Origin: Vagococcus bubulae
GTDB taxonomy: Bacteria; Bacillota; Bacilli; Lactobacillales; Vagococcaceae
Reading direction: 5' to 3'
Length of the DNA: 64,000 bases
Assembly (NCBI RefSeq): GCF_003950315.1
Contig: NZ_NGJT01000006.1
Span: forward strand, 1 to 64,000
The notes under the pieces were generated by a model. That model had not been told where the DNA came from, did no database searches, and worked only from the letters and a program-made list of their open reading frames with translations. Shown piece after piece: positions 34,617 to 43,318 of the stretch (positions within the stretch are counted from its first letter, which is position 1; the number at the start of each line of letters is the position of its first letter). Made by a program: the position numbers and the translations under genes.

Positions 34617-34702
34617 TGCGAGAAAAGGGACTTGAACCCTCACGAAGAATACTCTTCACAAGATCCTTAGTCTTGCTCGTCTGCCAATTCCGACATTCTC
34701 GC
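34617..34702 (-). tRNA. tRNA-Leu (anticodon AAG)
   Basis: This 86-base tRNA has a 7-bp acceptor stem (GCGAGAA/TTCTCGC), discriminator A, D-arm with AATTGGCAGA, an anticodon stem CAAGA/TCTTG around the loop CTAAGGA giving anticodon AAG, a long variable arm (GAAGAGTATTCTTC) typical of class II tRNAs, and GGTTCAAGTCC in the T-arm. The 3' CCA is not encoded and must be added after transcription. It decodes CUU, and CUC if A34 is modified to inosine. An intrinsic terminator follows. Confidence 0.92.
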
Positions 34703-34756
34703 TAATCGTAGTGTTATTTTACCATATAATACTTAGTGGTTGCCACTATATTTTCA

Positions 34757-35203
34757 TTATTTTGTTAAATAGACTAATTTTCCACCACACTGACAACGAT
34801 ACTTTGCTAAATTCAAACGTTTCTTTCGTTGAAACTGTTTATGACACTGACAACATTCAATCATGTAAAGCTTTGATTGTTTCTTTTCACAAAGTGGTGG
34901 TGTAAATCGTAACCCATCAACTTGTTTGAGTAACTCTTTAAACTCTTTGTCTTTATGTTGATAACCCTTATTTTCTAAATGAAGATGATAATGACAGAGT
35001 TCGTGCTTAATAATCCCTATCAGTACGTGTTCATCATAAACCGCTAATATTTTAGGATTAAAATCTAACTGATGGGAGGCTAAATGATACCTTCCACCAG
35101 TTGTTTTCAATCGCTTATTGAAAGAAGCTTGATGAAGAAATGGTTTACCAAAATATGTAAGAGAAACATCTTCTACTAATGTTTGTAACGCCACCTCATT
35201 CAT
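34757..35203 (-). CDS. SprT-like zinc metalloprotease family protein
   Basis: This 148-residue protein of the SprT-like family has the zinc protease motif HELCHYH (near residue 67) and a C-terminal zinc ribbon (CCQCHKQF...YRCQCGGKL, four cysteines in two pairs). Its cellular substrate is unknown. Eukaryotic Spartan relatives act on DNA-protein crosslinks, but that is not shown for this bacterial form. I use the ATG at 35203 (AAGGAGAG upstream) rather than the frame start at 35236, which would overlap tex. It follows tex by 13 bases and is probably in one operon with it, as in other Lactobacillales. Confidence 0.85.
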   Translation of the reverse strand: MNEVALQTLVEDVSLTYFGKPFLHQASFNKRLKTTGGRYHLASHQLDFNPKILAVYDEHVLIGIIKHELCHYHLHLENKGYQHKDKEFKELLKQVDGLRFTPPLCEKKQSKLYMIECCQCHKQFQRKKRLNLAKYRCQCGGKLVYLTK

Positions 35204-35216
35204 CGATACTCTCTCC

Positions 35217-37391
35217 TTATTTTTTCGTTGGTTCAATCATCGTTAACGTAATACGTTGTTTTTGGACATCTACGTCAACAATCCATACCGTTACCACGTC
35301 TCCGACTGCAACAGCATCTGTTGGGTGTTTAATATAAGATTGACTTAATTTTGAGATATGAACCAATCCATCTTGCTTCACCCCAATATCCACAAACGCA
35401 CCAAAATCGACCACATTTCGGACTGTTCCTTCTAATTGCATCCCAGGTTTTAAATCTTCCATTTTAAGAATATCTTTTCTTAAAATTGGCGCTGCTAAAT
35501 CATCACGCATATCTCGTCCTGGTTGTCTTAAAGCCTTAATTACATCTTCTAGTGTTTCTTTACCAATCGATAACGTCTCACTCATTTTATCAACTGATAC
35601 TTTTTCTAATTTTTCATTTGTTTCATCTGTGCCAATTTCAGATATATCAATCGCTAATTCTTCTAGCAACTGTTTTACTAATCCATAACTTTCAGGATGA
35701 ATTCCCGTTGTATCTAAAATATTTTTAGCATTTGGAATACGTAAAAATCCGATTGATTGCTCGTAGGCTTTTGGTCCTAAGCGTGGTACTTTTTTCAAGT
35801 TAGTACGGCTAGTAAATTCACCGTTTTCTTCGCGATAAATCACAATGTTTTTCGCTGTTGTTTTATTTAATCCAGCCACATGTTGTAGTAGTTGAGCACT
35901 TGCTGTGTTAACATTTACTCCGACTTGGTTAACGACCATTTCAATGACGAAATCAAGTTTTTCTCCTAAGCGTTTTTGTGACACATCATGTTGGTATTGC
36001 CCCACTCCAACTGCTTTTGGATCAATTTTCACTAATTCTGCTAACGGATCTTGCAAGCGGCGACCAATACTAACAGCACTTCGTTCTTCAACTTGTAAGT
36101 CAGGAAACTCTTCTCGTGCCGTATCACTGGCTGAATAAACTGACGCACCTGCTTCATTGACGATTACATAAAAAACTGGACGTTTCATTTCTTTTAGGCA
36201 ATCTGATACAAATGCTTCTGATTCACGGCTAGCTGTTCCATTACCGATTGCAACCATTTCAACTTGGTATTCCTCTAATAATTTAATAAACTCTGGTTTA
36301 GCTTCTTCGCGTTTTTTTGCATTTGCTGGTTTATGTGGATAAATGACATGCACAGCTAATAATTTACCTGTTTGATCAACAATCGCTAATTTACATCCTG
36401 TTCGATAAGCTGGATCAAACCCTAATACAACTTTTCCTTTTAAAGGCGGTTGTAATAATAAATTTTTTAAATTTTCGCCAAAAATAGTAATAGCTTGTTC
36501 ATCTGCTTTTTCAGTCAATTCATTCCGGATTTCTCGCTCAATTGCTGGTCCTATAAATCGTTTATAGCTATCTTCATAAGCTGCACGAATATAAGGTGTC
36601 GCAATACTTGTGTCACTCTTAATTAAATGACGTTCAAAATACTGATACACACGGTTGCTATCTATTTCAATCGCAACTTTCAGCACGCCCTCTTTTTCGC
36701 CACGGTTTGTCGCAAGCACTCTATGTGACACCATTTTTTTCATAGGTTCTGAAAAGTCATAATACATTTCATACACGCTTTTCTCATCCAATGATTTATC
36801 TTTTACTTTTGTAGTATAAAGACCTGTTTGTTTCGTCATATCCCGTAACCATTCACGGTAAGACGGCTCATCACTAATCACTTCTGCGATAATTTCATGT
36901 GCTCCCATTAATACATCTTCTGTTGTTAAAATATGATGTTCTTCATTAATATATTTTGTAGCTTCCTCATCAATGCTTCCTTCTTTAGGAAAAGTTAGCA
37001 ACCAATTTGCAAAAGGCTCTAACCCATTTTCTTTAGCAATAGTCGCTTTAGTACGTCTCTTTTGCTTAAATGGTCGATACAAATCTTCTACTCGTTGCAT
37101 TTTTTTCGCAGCATTGATTTTTTTTTCTAAATCTTTCGTTAATTTTCCTTGTTCACTAATTAAACGAATCACTTCTTCTTTACGTTTAACCAGTCCCTCG
37201 ATATAAGCATGACGTTCTTCAATTTCTCGAATCTCAACTTCATCAAGACTTCCCGTTTGCTCTTTACGATAGCGCGCAATAAAAGGAACCGTATTTCCTT
37301 CACTTAATAAGTGTAATACGGTATCTATTTGTTTTCTTTTTATGTTTGGTAACTCTTTTTCTAAAATATCAAAAACTTGTGTGTCTTGCAT
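35217..37391 (-). CDS. tex: Tex-family RNA-binding transcription accessory protein
   Basis: This 724-residue protein is the full length of Tex. In order it has an N-terminal helical region with RYRKEQTG (near 40), a YqgF/RNase H-like domain (VLGFDPAYRTGCKLAIVD near 322), helix-hairpin-helix modules (VNVNTASAQLLQHVAGLNKTTAKNIVIYRE near 487) and a C-terminal S1 domain (LKPGMQLEGTVRNVVDFGAFVDIGVKQDGLVHISKLS near 645). Tex binds nucleic acids and affects transcription and translation. Its exact role is unsettled. The start ATG has only a distant GGGAG site. Confidence 0.93.
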   Translation of the reverse strand: MQDTQVFDILEKELPNIKRKQIDTVLHLLSEGNTVPFIARYRKEQTGSLDEVEIREIEERHAYIEGLVKRKEEVIRLISEQGKLTKDLEKKINAAKKMQRVEDLYRPFKQKRRTKATIAKENGLEPFANWLLTFPKEGSIDEEATKYINEEHHILTTEDVLMGAHEIIAEVISDEPSYREWLRDMTKQTGLYTTKVKDKSLDEKSVYEMYYDFSEPMKKMVSHRVLATNRGEKEGVLKVAIEIDSNRVYQYFERHLIKSDTSIATPYIRAAYEDSYKRFIGPAIEREIRNELTEKADEQAITIFGENLKNLLLQPPLKGKVVLGFDPAYRTGCKLAIVDQTGKLLAVHVIYPHKPANAKKREEAKPEFIKLLEEYQVEMVAIGNGTASRESEAFVSDCLKEMKRPVFYVIVNEAGASVYSASDTAREEFPDLQVEERSAVSIGRRLQDPLAELVKIDPKAVGVGQYQHDVSQKRLGEKLDFVIEMVVNQVGVNVNTASAQLLQHVAGLNKTTAKNIVIYREENGEFTSRTNLKKVPRLGPKAYEQSIGFLRIPNAKNILDTTGIHPESYGLVKQLLEELAIDISEIGTDETNEKLEKVSVDKMSETLSIGKETLEDVIKALRQPGRDMRDDLAAPILRKDILKMEDLKPGMQLEGTVRNVVDFGAFVDIGVKQDGLVHISKLSQSYIKHPTDAVAVGDVVTVWIVDVDVQKQRITLTMIEPTKK

Positions 37392-37422
37392 AATTATTCT
37401 GCCGTCTCCCTATAAATATATC

Positions 37423-38739
37423 TTAACTTTTAAAATAATGTCTTTCTATATAGTCAGCTAATGCTTTATAAGCTTTCAAACGTAACATTACTTCCTTATC
37501 CATCATAACATATTTTTTTGATAACATTGGTATCTTGACGATTTTTTCTAATTCTTCAAAGAATTCTGCTGACTCTTCAACATAGATTTCACTCCATGCC
37601 AAATCACTTTCGCCTTTAGTCTCTATTTGATTCGTGTTTGCTTGATACCATCGATATTCTAAAAATTTTAAGGCTAAGCAGTATTCTTTATACTTATCTA
37701 CTGGTACCCTAACTTCCATTCTTTCAGTTCGATCAGCTGACACAAATAAATTAACTATCTCTAATTGTTCTTTGTTAAGATTTTTAGTTTTAACTTTCTC
37801 TTTAGGATCATTTATTACTGAGTTGGCTTCTTTTTTTACTATTGGCTCAGCGATTGGTGTTGTATTTTTTTTCTCTTTAGGATCATCATATTCTGTTAAG
37901 TTATTCCTTAACATAGGCGAATCACTTATTTCTGTCACAACACTTTGACTTATTACTTCTTCAGGTTCTTTACTCTGCAAACTTTTAATAATTCTTGTTT
38001 TTTCTTTTCGCTCATTTTCTATAATGGTAATTAACTCTTTATTTTTTTTCTCAAGCTCTTGAATTTTTTGTTCTGCAGAAGCTAATTCACTTACTTTATC
38101 TTGTACTAATTGTTCATTTTTTTTCTGATCTTCTTCAAACAACACCAACATTTTATTATTTAATTTTTCTAACTCTTTTACTTTATTTTCTAATGTAATA
38201 AATTCTTCTACTTTTATATTCATATCTTGCAAAAGTGATTGCTTTTCTTTTTCTAATATTTGAAATAGCTCTTTGGTTTTAATTAATTCCTTTTCTAAAA
38301 ACTTGTATTCTTCCTTTTTCTTCTCATATTTTCCAGAAATTTTCTTTTTTTCTCTCAAGGCTGATTTCAAATTATGTTTGGTTTTGGTATTATCTGAGCT
38401 TAATACTTCAATTTGCACATTAGCTTTTTCTATCATGTCTGTATAAACTAACATTTGGTTTTCATACTCATTTATTTTTTGCATAAATTGTTCTTTTTGC
38501 TCTATTTCACGTGATAGATAAACATTTAATTCTTCCATCTGTCGTTTATTTTGATTTATTTTATTTAGATGCTCTTGAAGTTGCTTGTTTTCTTGTTCAA
38601 TTAAACTTAGCTGATTCATCAATACCATTTGCTCTTTTTCTTGGTTTTCACCCCATTTTTGCATGATTAAATCTTGTTCAATGAATTCTCGTTGTAAACT
38701 ACTTATTATCTCATCGTATTTTTCTGTTTGTCTATTCAT
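37423..38739 (-). CDS. Large coiled-coil protein of unknown function
   Basis: I do not recognise this 438-residue protein. Residues about 1-255 are a near-continuous coiled coil rich in Glu, Lys and Gln with heptad leucines and no signal peptide or membrane helix. A short low-complexity linker (about 260-315; DPKEKKNT and NDPKEKVK repeat-like) leads to a C-terminal globular domain (about 320-438; aromatic-rich, EYRWYQANTNQIETKGESDLAWSEIYVEE). A GAGGTATAAG site supports the ATG. It has its own promoter region next to a terminator and lies between DUF1149 and tex. A scaffold or cytoskeletal role is only a guess from its shape. Confidence 0.8.
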   Translation of the reverse strand: MNRQTEKYDEIISSLQREFIEQDLIMQKWGENQEKEQMVLMNQLSLIEQENKQLQEHLNKINQNKRQMEELNVYLSREIEQKEQFMQKINEYENQMLVYTDMIEKANVQIEVLSSDNTKTKHNLKSALREKKKISGKYEKKKEEYKFLEKELIKTKELFQILEKEKQSLLQDMNIKVEEFITLENKVKELEKLNNKMLVLFEEDQKKNEQLVQDKVSELASAEQKIQELEKKNKELITIIENERKEKTRIIKSLQSKEPEEVISQSVVTEISDSPMLRNNLTEYDDPKEKKNTTPIAEPIVKKEANSVINDPKEKVKTKNLNKEQLEIVNLFVSADRTERMEVRVPVDKYKEYCLALKFLEYRWYQANTNQIETKGESDLAWSEIYVEESAEFFEELEKIVKIPMLSKKYVMMDKEVMLRLKAYKALADYIERHYFKS

Positions 38740-38852
38740 TCTTATACCTCATTTATTTGGCTTTATGACATCTTTCTTTACAACAAATACTTTTAAATGT
38801 TCGTTAAAAAAACTAAAGGCTAAACTTATTTGTCAGACAATGTCATTATACT

Positions 38853-38884
38853 AAAAAAGTGTTGTTTAACAACAACACTTTTTT
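38853..38884. terminator. Bidirectional-type terminator after the DUF1149 gene
   Basis: A perfect inverted repeat with 14-base arms (AAAAAAGTGTTGTT) and a 4-base loop lies 10 bases past the DUF1149 stop, with T-rich ends on each strand. A TATAAT (minus strand, 38845-38850) with TTGTTA 16 bases upstream, likely the coiled-coil gene promoter, overlaps this hairpin. Confidence 0.8.
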
Positions 38885-38893
38885 TAATATTTG

Positions 38894-39283
38894 TTATCCC
38901 TCTTGAGAGAAGTTAAGTTGTACACCTGGTTTGTCTAAAGCAATCTCTGTTACTTCAAAAGTTAATCGCTCGATAAGTAAAAACAATGGTCGAACCAGTG
39001 TATTTACCTCTTCTTGTGTTAAATCTTCAATTTTATCCACTTTTCTTCCCACAGTTTGGACAAATTGTGCCACATCACCACTAACAGCAATATTATTTTC
39101 TAATACAATTTTAAATTCTACTCTTAATCCTAAAATTGAATTATTACTTGCGTCAATATTCATTTCCTCAGTAATTTCAAAAGGATTTAAACTTACACTA
39201 ATAGATGTTTCCTCATTATGTCCTTGTGCTAAGGCGTCATAATGATATGTTTGTACAAATTCTTGTTGTCTGATTAATTCCAT
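38894..39283 (-). CDS. DUF1149 family protein
   Basis: This 129-residue soluble protein belongs to the DUF1149 family, which is common in Lactobacillales and distantly similar in style to SecB-like folds. Its function is not known. Features are the N-terminal IRQQEFVQTYHYDALA, the central VEFKIVLENNIAVSGDVAQFVQ and a C-terminal LTFEVTEIALDKPGVQLNF. GGAGAG precedes the ATG. It is flanked by a strong terminator downstream and a 136-base gap upstream with a second hairpin, so it is probably its own transcription unit. Confidence 0.82.
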   Translation of the reverse strand: MELIRQQEFVQTYHYDALAQGHNEETSISVSLNPFEITEEMNIDASNNSILGLRVEFKIVLENNIAVSGDVAQFVQTVGRKVDKIEDLTQEEVNTLVRPLFLLIERLTFEVTEIALDKPGVQLNFSQEG

Positions 39284-39359
39284 TTTATTCTCTCCTAAAT
39301 ATGTTATAACTTTAAATTTATTTTAATTCTCTACCTTTTATATTCTACACGAAAATTTT

Positions 39360-39389
39360 GTAGATTTAAATGTAAATCTACGTTTTTTT
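39360..39389 (+). terminator. Hairpin with T run between DUF1149 and TIM-barrel genes
   Basis: A perfect 9-bp stem (GTAGATTTA/TAAATCTAC) with a 4-base loop is followed on the plus strand by GTTTTTTT. Both neighbours are on the minus strand, on which only AAAATTTT follows. The hairpin may serve the upstream minus-strand gene weakly, or block antisense transcription. Confidence 0.55.
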
Positions 39390-39419
39390 GTACAATGATT
39401 CAATTAATTGACTAAAATA

Positions 39420-40115
39420 TTAATTTTCATTATTTTCTTCACGTTCAACTGCTCGATAATTTTGCATCTTTTTGCTAAAAAGCATACCGTTTGAAGGTGG
39501 CGTATATGTAATGGCATTAGCTCCTGCTTCAATGGTTTCCATAATAGACTCTTCTGTTGGACCACCTGTTGCCATAATTGGAAACAATGGATATCTTTCA
39601 CGAATCGTTCGAACAATATGTGCGGTGTGTTTTCCACCACTGACATTCAAAATTTGAACTCCTGCCGCAATTTTTTCATCAATATCAGTAAACTCAGAAG
39701 TCACTGTCCCAATAATTGGAATATCAATTGTCTGCGAAATATCATAAATTGTCTCTTTAGGTGTTGGTGCATTGACTACAACTCCCAATGAGCCATTTGC
39801 TTCTGCGAACATGCTCATATTCACTGAACGATTTCCTTGCGTTAACCCGCCACCTACACCAGAGAATACTGGAACATCTGCTGACTCGATAATTGCTTTT
39901 GTAATAGTTGGATGTGGTGTAAAAGGATATACTGCAATAACCGCATCCGCATCAATATTTCGAATAATTGCGATGTCTGTTGAATAGCAAATTGATTTAA
40001 TTCGCTTTCCATAAATTTTTATTCCTGAACAATTTCTTATAACACTTGGTACATGAATCAAATCTTTTCTTAGATTTGTCACAATTTCAGGGGCAATTCG
40101 TTTTTCTCGATGCAT
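39420..40115 (-). CDS. TIM-barrel protein, putative hydrolase
   Basis: This 231-residue protein appears to be a beta/alpha barrel: strands ending in DADAVIAVYPF, VPVFSGVGGG, LGVVVNAPTPKET, IPIIGTVTS, GVQILNVSGGKHT and PIMATGGPTEESIMETIEAGANAITYTPP follow one another, and the late GG loop resembles a phosphate-binding site of ribulose-phosphate-binding barrels. I know similar proteins only as poorly characterised hydrolases in lactic acid bacteria. Substrate is unknown. GGAGG precedes the ATG. It lies 55 bases after the glucosaminidase gene with a weak terminator between. Confidence 0.6.
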   Translation of the reverse strand: MHREKRIAPEIVTNLRKDLIHVPSVIRNCSGIKIYGKRIKSICYSTDIAIIRNIDADAVIAVYPFTPHPTITKAIIESADVPVFSGVGGGLTQGNRSVNMSMFAEANGSLGVVVNAPTPKETIYDISQTIDIPIIGTVTSEFTDIDEKIAAGVQILNVSGGKHTAHIVRTIRERYPLFPIMATGGPTEESIMETIEAGANAITYTPPSNGMLFSKKMQNYRAVEREENNEN

Positions 40116-40136
40116 TTTATTTCTCCTCCATAAACA

Positions 40137-40170
40137 AATTGAACTTTAATTACGCCATTAAAGTTCAATT
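40137..40170 (-). terminator. Hairpin after the glucosaminidase gene
   Basis: Arms ATTGAACTTTAAT and its complement (13 bp, 6-base loop) directly follow the stop codon. On the minus strand only TTTGTTT follows, so termination may be partial. Confidence 0.6.
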
Positions 40171-40800
40171 TTATTGATCATATTGATCTAGATTATATTC
40201 TTTAATTAATGACACTAACTTTTCAGCATAACCTGGGTCTGTTGCGTATCCAGCAACTTGTAAGGCTTTTGCTGCAGTTTGATAATCATCTGCTAACAAC
40301 ACACCTTGATATAGATACGGATCCCAGTCCACACCTTGAACAAATAGTAACGTGTGATCTCTAATACAATCTGACCAACTTGCGTATACTTTAAAATTAG
40401 CCTTGATTGTCTCCCACTTACCATCTTTATATTCTTTGGTTTCAAGTTTTACTGAATGATCATTTGAGCTAAATGACTTAATACCAAATAAATTATTGTA
40501 TTTAGCACTCAACTCACTTGTACCCCAATCTGATTCTAAAATTGCTTGTGCTAGTATAATGCTTGGCATAATGCCATGACTTGCTTGCATTTCTTTAGCA
40601 ACAGGTACAATTTCAGCAATAAACGCTTGCTTATCTATTGAATTATCCGCATCAGACTGAGCTACTGGTGTTGTGTCACTTAACCCTCCCAAACTTAATA
40701 AAAAAACAATTAGCCCAACAACTAAAAGCACTGCTCCTAAAAATACGGGTAACGTTAATTTACGTTGGTAACCATATCTTCTTGTATATTTTTTCGCCAT
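40171..40800 (-). CDS. Membrane-anchored glucosaminidase-domain protein (GH73)
   Basis: This 209-residue peptidoglycan hydrolase is attached by an N-terminal membrane helix (LPVFLGAVLLVVGLIVFLLSL, about residues 17-37) after a basic start. The GH73 domain has PSIILAQAILESDWGTSELSAKYNNLFGIKS (near 82-112; catalytic Glu in AILES) and the later FKVYASWSDCIRDHTLLFV. It should cleave the GlcNAc-MurNAc bond. Located next to a DD-carboxypeptidase gene on the same strand (8-base gap), it fits cell-wall remodelling. No cell-wall-binding repeats are present. Confidence 0.87.
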   Translation of the reverse strand: MAKKYTRRYGYQRKLTLPVFLGAVLLVVGLIVFLLSLGGLSDTTPVAQSDADNSIDKQAFIAEIVPVAKEMQASHGIMPSIILAQAILESDWGTSELSAKYNNLFGIKSFSSNDHSVKLETKEYKDGKWETIKANFKVYASWSDCIRDHTLLFVQGVDWDPYLYQGVLLADDYQTAAKALQVAGYATDPGYAEKLVSLIKEYNLDQYDQ

Positions 40801-40807
40801 AAATTAC

Positions 40808-41545
40808 CTACTTTTTAATCATTTCTACATATTCTTCTAGCGACAAATTGTGTTTTTTCATATATAAGGCATTGGCTTTACCAACATATCGAATGTGCCA
40901 AGGCTCATAATTAATACCTGTTAATGATTCTTTTCCTTTTTCATATCGAACAATAAAGCCATACTGACAAGCATTTTCTTCAATCCATTTTCCAGCTTCT
41001 GTTTCTCCAAATTCGCCTTCAAGCATATTGCCTTGGTTATACCATTCTTGCTCTAAAATATCAATAGCTAACCCTGTATGATGCTCACTTAGTCCTGGTT
41101 CTGTTAGATATTCCATAGCTTTTTTCTTGGCTTCTTCATCTGATAACCCTTGTGCTTTATAACTTGAAACATCTCGTTCTACAATGGCAGTTTGTTCTGC
41201 TACAGACCGGTAACCTGAAATAGTTACGATTTTAAATCCTTTTTTATCTGCTGCGTCAACCATTTTATTAAATGAGTCAAAAATCCGACTGTCTATTTTT
41301 TCTCCATTTGGTAACTCTTTTAAATTAGTTGGTTCTTTTTCAATCTTATTATCTTGATTAACTAAAATCAGATTCCAATCAGTCGCTTTTCCAGGATAGA
41401 TTTCTTTTGTTTCTATTGCTGAGGTCTCACCTGTCTTAGCTGACTGTGTTGTTTGTTCCACTGCTTCCTGGCTTTTCCCAACTTTAAACCATAGTCCTAG
41501 TGCGATAAAACAACAGATAATACCAATAAATATTTTTTTAGCCAT
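40808..41545 (-). CDS. D-alanyl-D-alanine carboxypeptidase, M15B (VanY/DdcY-like)
   Basis: This 245-residue zinc peptidase removes the terminal D-Ala of peptidoglycan stem peptides. An N-terminal membrane helix (IFIGIICCFIALGLWF) anchors it outside the membrane. Motifs are ISGYRSVAEQT near 102, EPGLSEHHTGLAIDI near 151 (SxHxxGxAxD, with the zinc His and Asp) and YEPWHIRYVG near 215 (zinc His and catalytic Glu). No van resistance genes are nearby, so a housekeeping cell-wall role is more likely than glycopeptide resistance. Confidence 0.88.
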   Translation of the reverse strand: MAKKIFIGIICCFIALGLWFKVGKSQEAVEQTTQSAKTGETSAIETKEIYPGKATDWNLILVNQDNKIEKEPTNLKELPNGEKIDSRIFDSFNKMVDAADKKGFKIVTISGYRSVAEQTAIVERDVSSYKAQGLSDEEAKKKAMEYLTEPGLSEHHTGLAIDILEQEWYNQGNMLEGEFGETEAGKWIEENACQYGFIVRYEKGKESLTGINYEPWHIRYVGKANALYMKKHNLSLEEYVEMIKK

Positions 41546-41550
41546 GATGA

Positions 41551-42111
41551 CTAGTCATTCCCTTTATTTTGTCCATTTTCTTCTGCATAAGTGTCTGTTA
41601 AGTTTTCATCTAACCATTCAAGCAAATCGACTTTTGATTCTTCAATTTGTTGTTGAACAACTCCTGGCATAAAGAATTCTAATATATCATCATATCCCCA
41701 TTCTCCATAGTTCATGACCACACGTAAAACGACCACATGTTTTTGCGGAACGTTTAATAATTCTTGATTACTAAAACGTTGTTGGGTAATTAATTCAACA
41801 TTGGCAACACCTGATTTAATCCAAGTGTTAGCTATGACTGTTTTTAAACGTTTATACTCGACACCTGCATAATTTCTTTTTTCTGGAAACATAATGGTTT
41901 GACTCACGATTTTTTGAATCAGCATCCACTCATAATCAGAAAATAAATTTTTAATCTTTTGCATTTTATCATTTGGTAATTGTACTAACCCTTTTTTCCA
42001 GTCTGACCATATCTCTATTGGTAATTCTAAAATATTCTTACAAAATGTGTCTTCACTAATAAATTGATCTCTGATACGGTCTAACATAATATTAACCATT
42101 GCTTGATGCAT
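41551..42111 (-). CDS. Conserved hypothetical protein
   Basis: I do not recognise this 186-residue soluble protein. It has no signal peptide or membrane helix. The N-terminal 60 residues (LDRIRDQFISEDTFCKNILELPIEIWSDWKKGLVQLPNDKMQKIKNLF) look like a helix-turn-helix or Cro-type DNA-binding layout, with KGLVQLPNDKMQKIKNLF resembling the last helices. The C-terminal half contains beta-strand-like LLNVPQKHVVVLRVVMNYG and an acidic end. AGGATG is upstream of the ATG. It is the first gene of a run with the two cell-wall enzymes, separated by 5 bases from the carboxypeptidase gene. Confidence 0.6.
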   Translation of the reverse strand: MHQAMVNIMLDRIRDQFISEDTFCKNILELPIEIWSDWKKGLVQLPNDKMQKIKNLFSDYEWMLIQKIVSQTIMFPEKRNYAGVEYKRLKTVIANTWIKSGVANVELITQQRFSNQELLNVPQKHVVVLRVVMNYGEWGYDDILEFFMPGVVQQQIEESKVDLLEWLDENLTDTYAEENGQNKGND

Positions 42112-42235
42112 AATACGTCATCCTCTTTTCTTATCTATTAAATCAACTAAACAATATAATATCCCTTTCCATTTTACTATATTTAGCAAAACTTTTGAAT
42201 CAAATACACCGATTGGTCAAATAAGTTTAAAAAAA

Positions 42236-43198
42236 CTACAACATTTTTTCATTCATTTGGCTAAAGTTTACTTTTATATCAATGAATGTTTGAATTTGTA
42301 GTAATAATTGATACAATTTCGCACGATTTTCAAATTCTGTTCGTGATTTTGGTAATGGTTTTGTTTCATACATTTGAAAGACTTCTAACACATTTTCTTT
42401 TAAAGACAACGCATTGTTATCTTCAGCATATGTTTCAGCAATATTTAATAATAATGTTTCAACACTTTCTGCCACATCTTTATCAACATCTATTTGTTTA
42501 ATTAAATCATTCATATCTTCTAGTGTTTCAAATTGACGTAATCTCATATTGAAATAACTTAAATAATATTCATCTTGTGATAACAACTGATTTTCCATAT
42601 GACGTTTTGATAATTGCTTTCCCTGTTTAATCGATTTAGATAATCCTTCTAGTAAGGCATTACACTCATTTGCTACATCTTTTCTGTAAAGTAATTCTGA
42701 AAACTGCAACAATAGTTTTTGAATGGTCCCGTCAACGACTTGTTTATTTTCTTCAATGTCTTCCTTGACACTTGGCATATGTAAATTAGCAATTAGAGCC
42801 AATGTGATTCCTATCAGTAATAAACCAAAAGCATTTAAGACTAACCATGGTGCCATTGATTTTTCATTTAAAAAATGCGTCATCAAAACTGAATTGATTG
42901 GCACAATTTCAGGCATTTTCCACTTACCAGCAATTGGTATATAAAATAATAACAACAAACAATAAGCCAATGGATTATATCCTATCACGTGATACCAAAA
43001 ATAAGCCATGATGGTTGCTAACATAAAAGCTAAAATTCTTCCAACCCCTATTTTGACAGATGAACGTTTCGTATTTGTCACACTTAAAATGGCAACAACC
43101 CCAGCTGTTGAGGCATATTTAAATCCCAGATATGTTGCCAACCATATACCAATAGATGCTGTTAATGCCGTTTTTATGGTACGTAATCCAATTTTCAT
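42236..43198 (-). CDS. FUSC/aromatic acid exporter (DUF939-type) membrane protein
   Basis: This 320-residue membrane protein has an N-terminal ArAE/FUSC-like domain of about six hydrophobic segments in the first 150 residues (starting MKIGLRTIKTALTASIGIWLATYLG) and a cytoplasmic, helical C-terminal domain of about 170 residues. Family members are predicted exporters related to AaeB, but the substrate is unknown in Gram-positives. I use the ATG at 43198 (GAGGAA upstream) instead of the longer frame. It is transcribed divergently from a lipoprotein-ArAE pair, and its IGLRTIKT start is shared with the second ArAE gene. Confidence 0.8.
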   Translation of the reverse strand: MKIGLRTIKTALTASIGIWLATYLGFKYASTAGVVAILSVTNTKRSSVKIGVGRILAFMLATIMAYFWYHVIGYNPLAYCLLLLFYIPIAGKWKMPEIVPINSVLMTHFLNEKSMAPWLVLNAFGLLLIGITLALIANLHMPSVKEDIEENKQVVDGTIQKLLLQFSELLYRKDVANECNALLEGLSKSIKQGKQLSKRHMENQLLSQDEYYLSYFNMRLRQFETLEDMNDLIKQIDVDKDVAESVETLLLNIAETYAEDNNALSLKENVLEVFQMYETKPLPKSRTEFENRAKLYQLLLQIQTFIDIKVNFSQMNEKML

Positions 43199-43318
43199 AA
43201 TATTCCTCTTTTCACAATTTCTCCTTACTCTATTTAAAGTCAAAATTTGTTTCTCGTCAAATACTAGAAAAATACGTCTCTTTCGTTTATCATAGGAATA
43301 TATCGAGGGGGTTACTTT

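Noticed and set aside
40808-41545. VanY-type glycopeptide resistance determinant
   Set aside because: The M15 peptidase has no vanA/B-type ligase, vanH, vanX or vanRS genes nearby. A wall-maintenance enzyme is the simpler reading.
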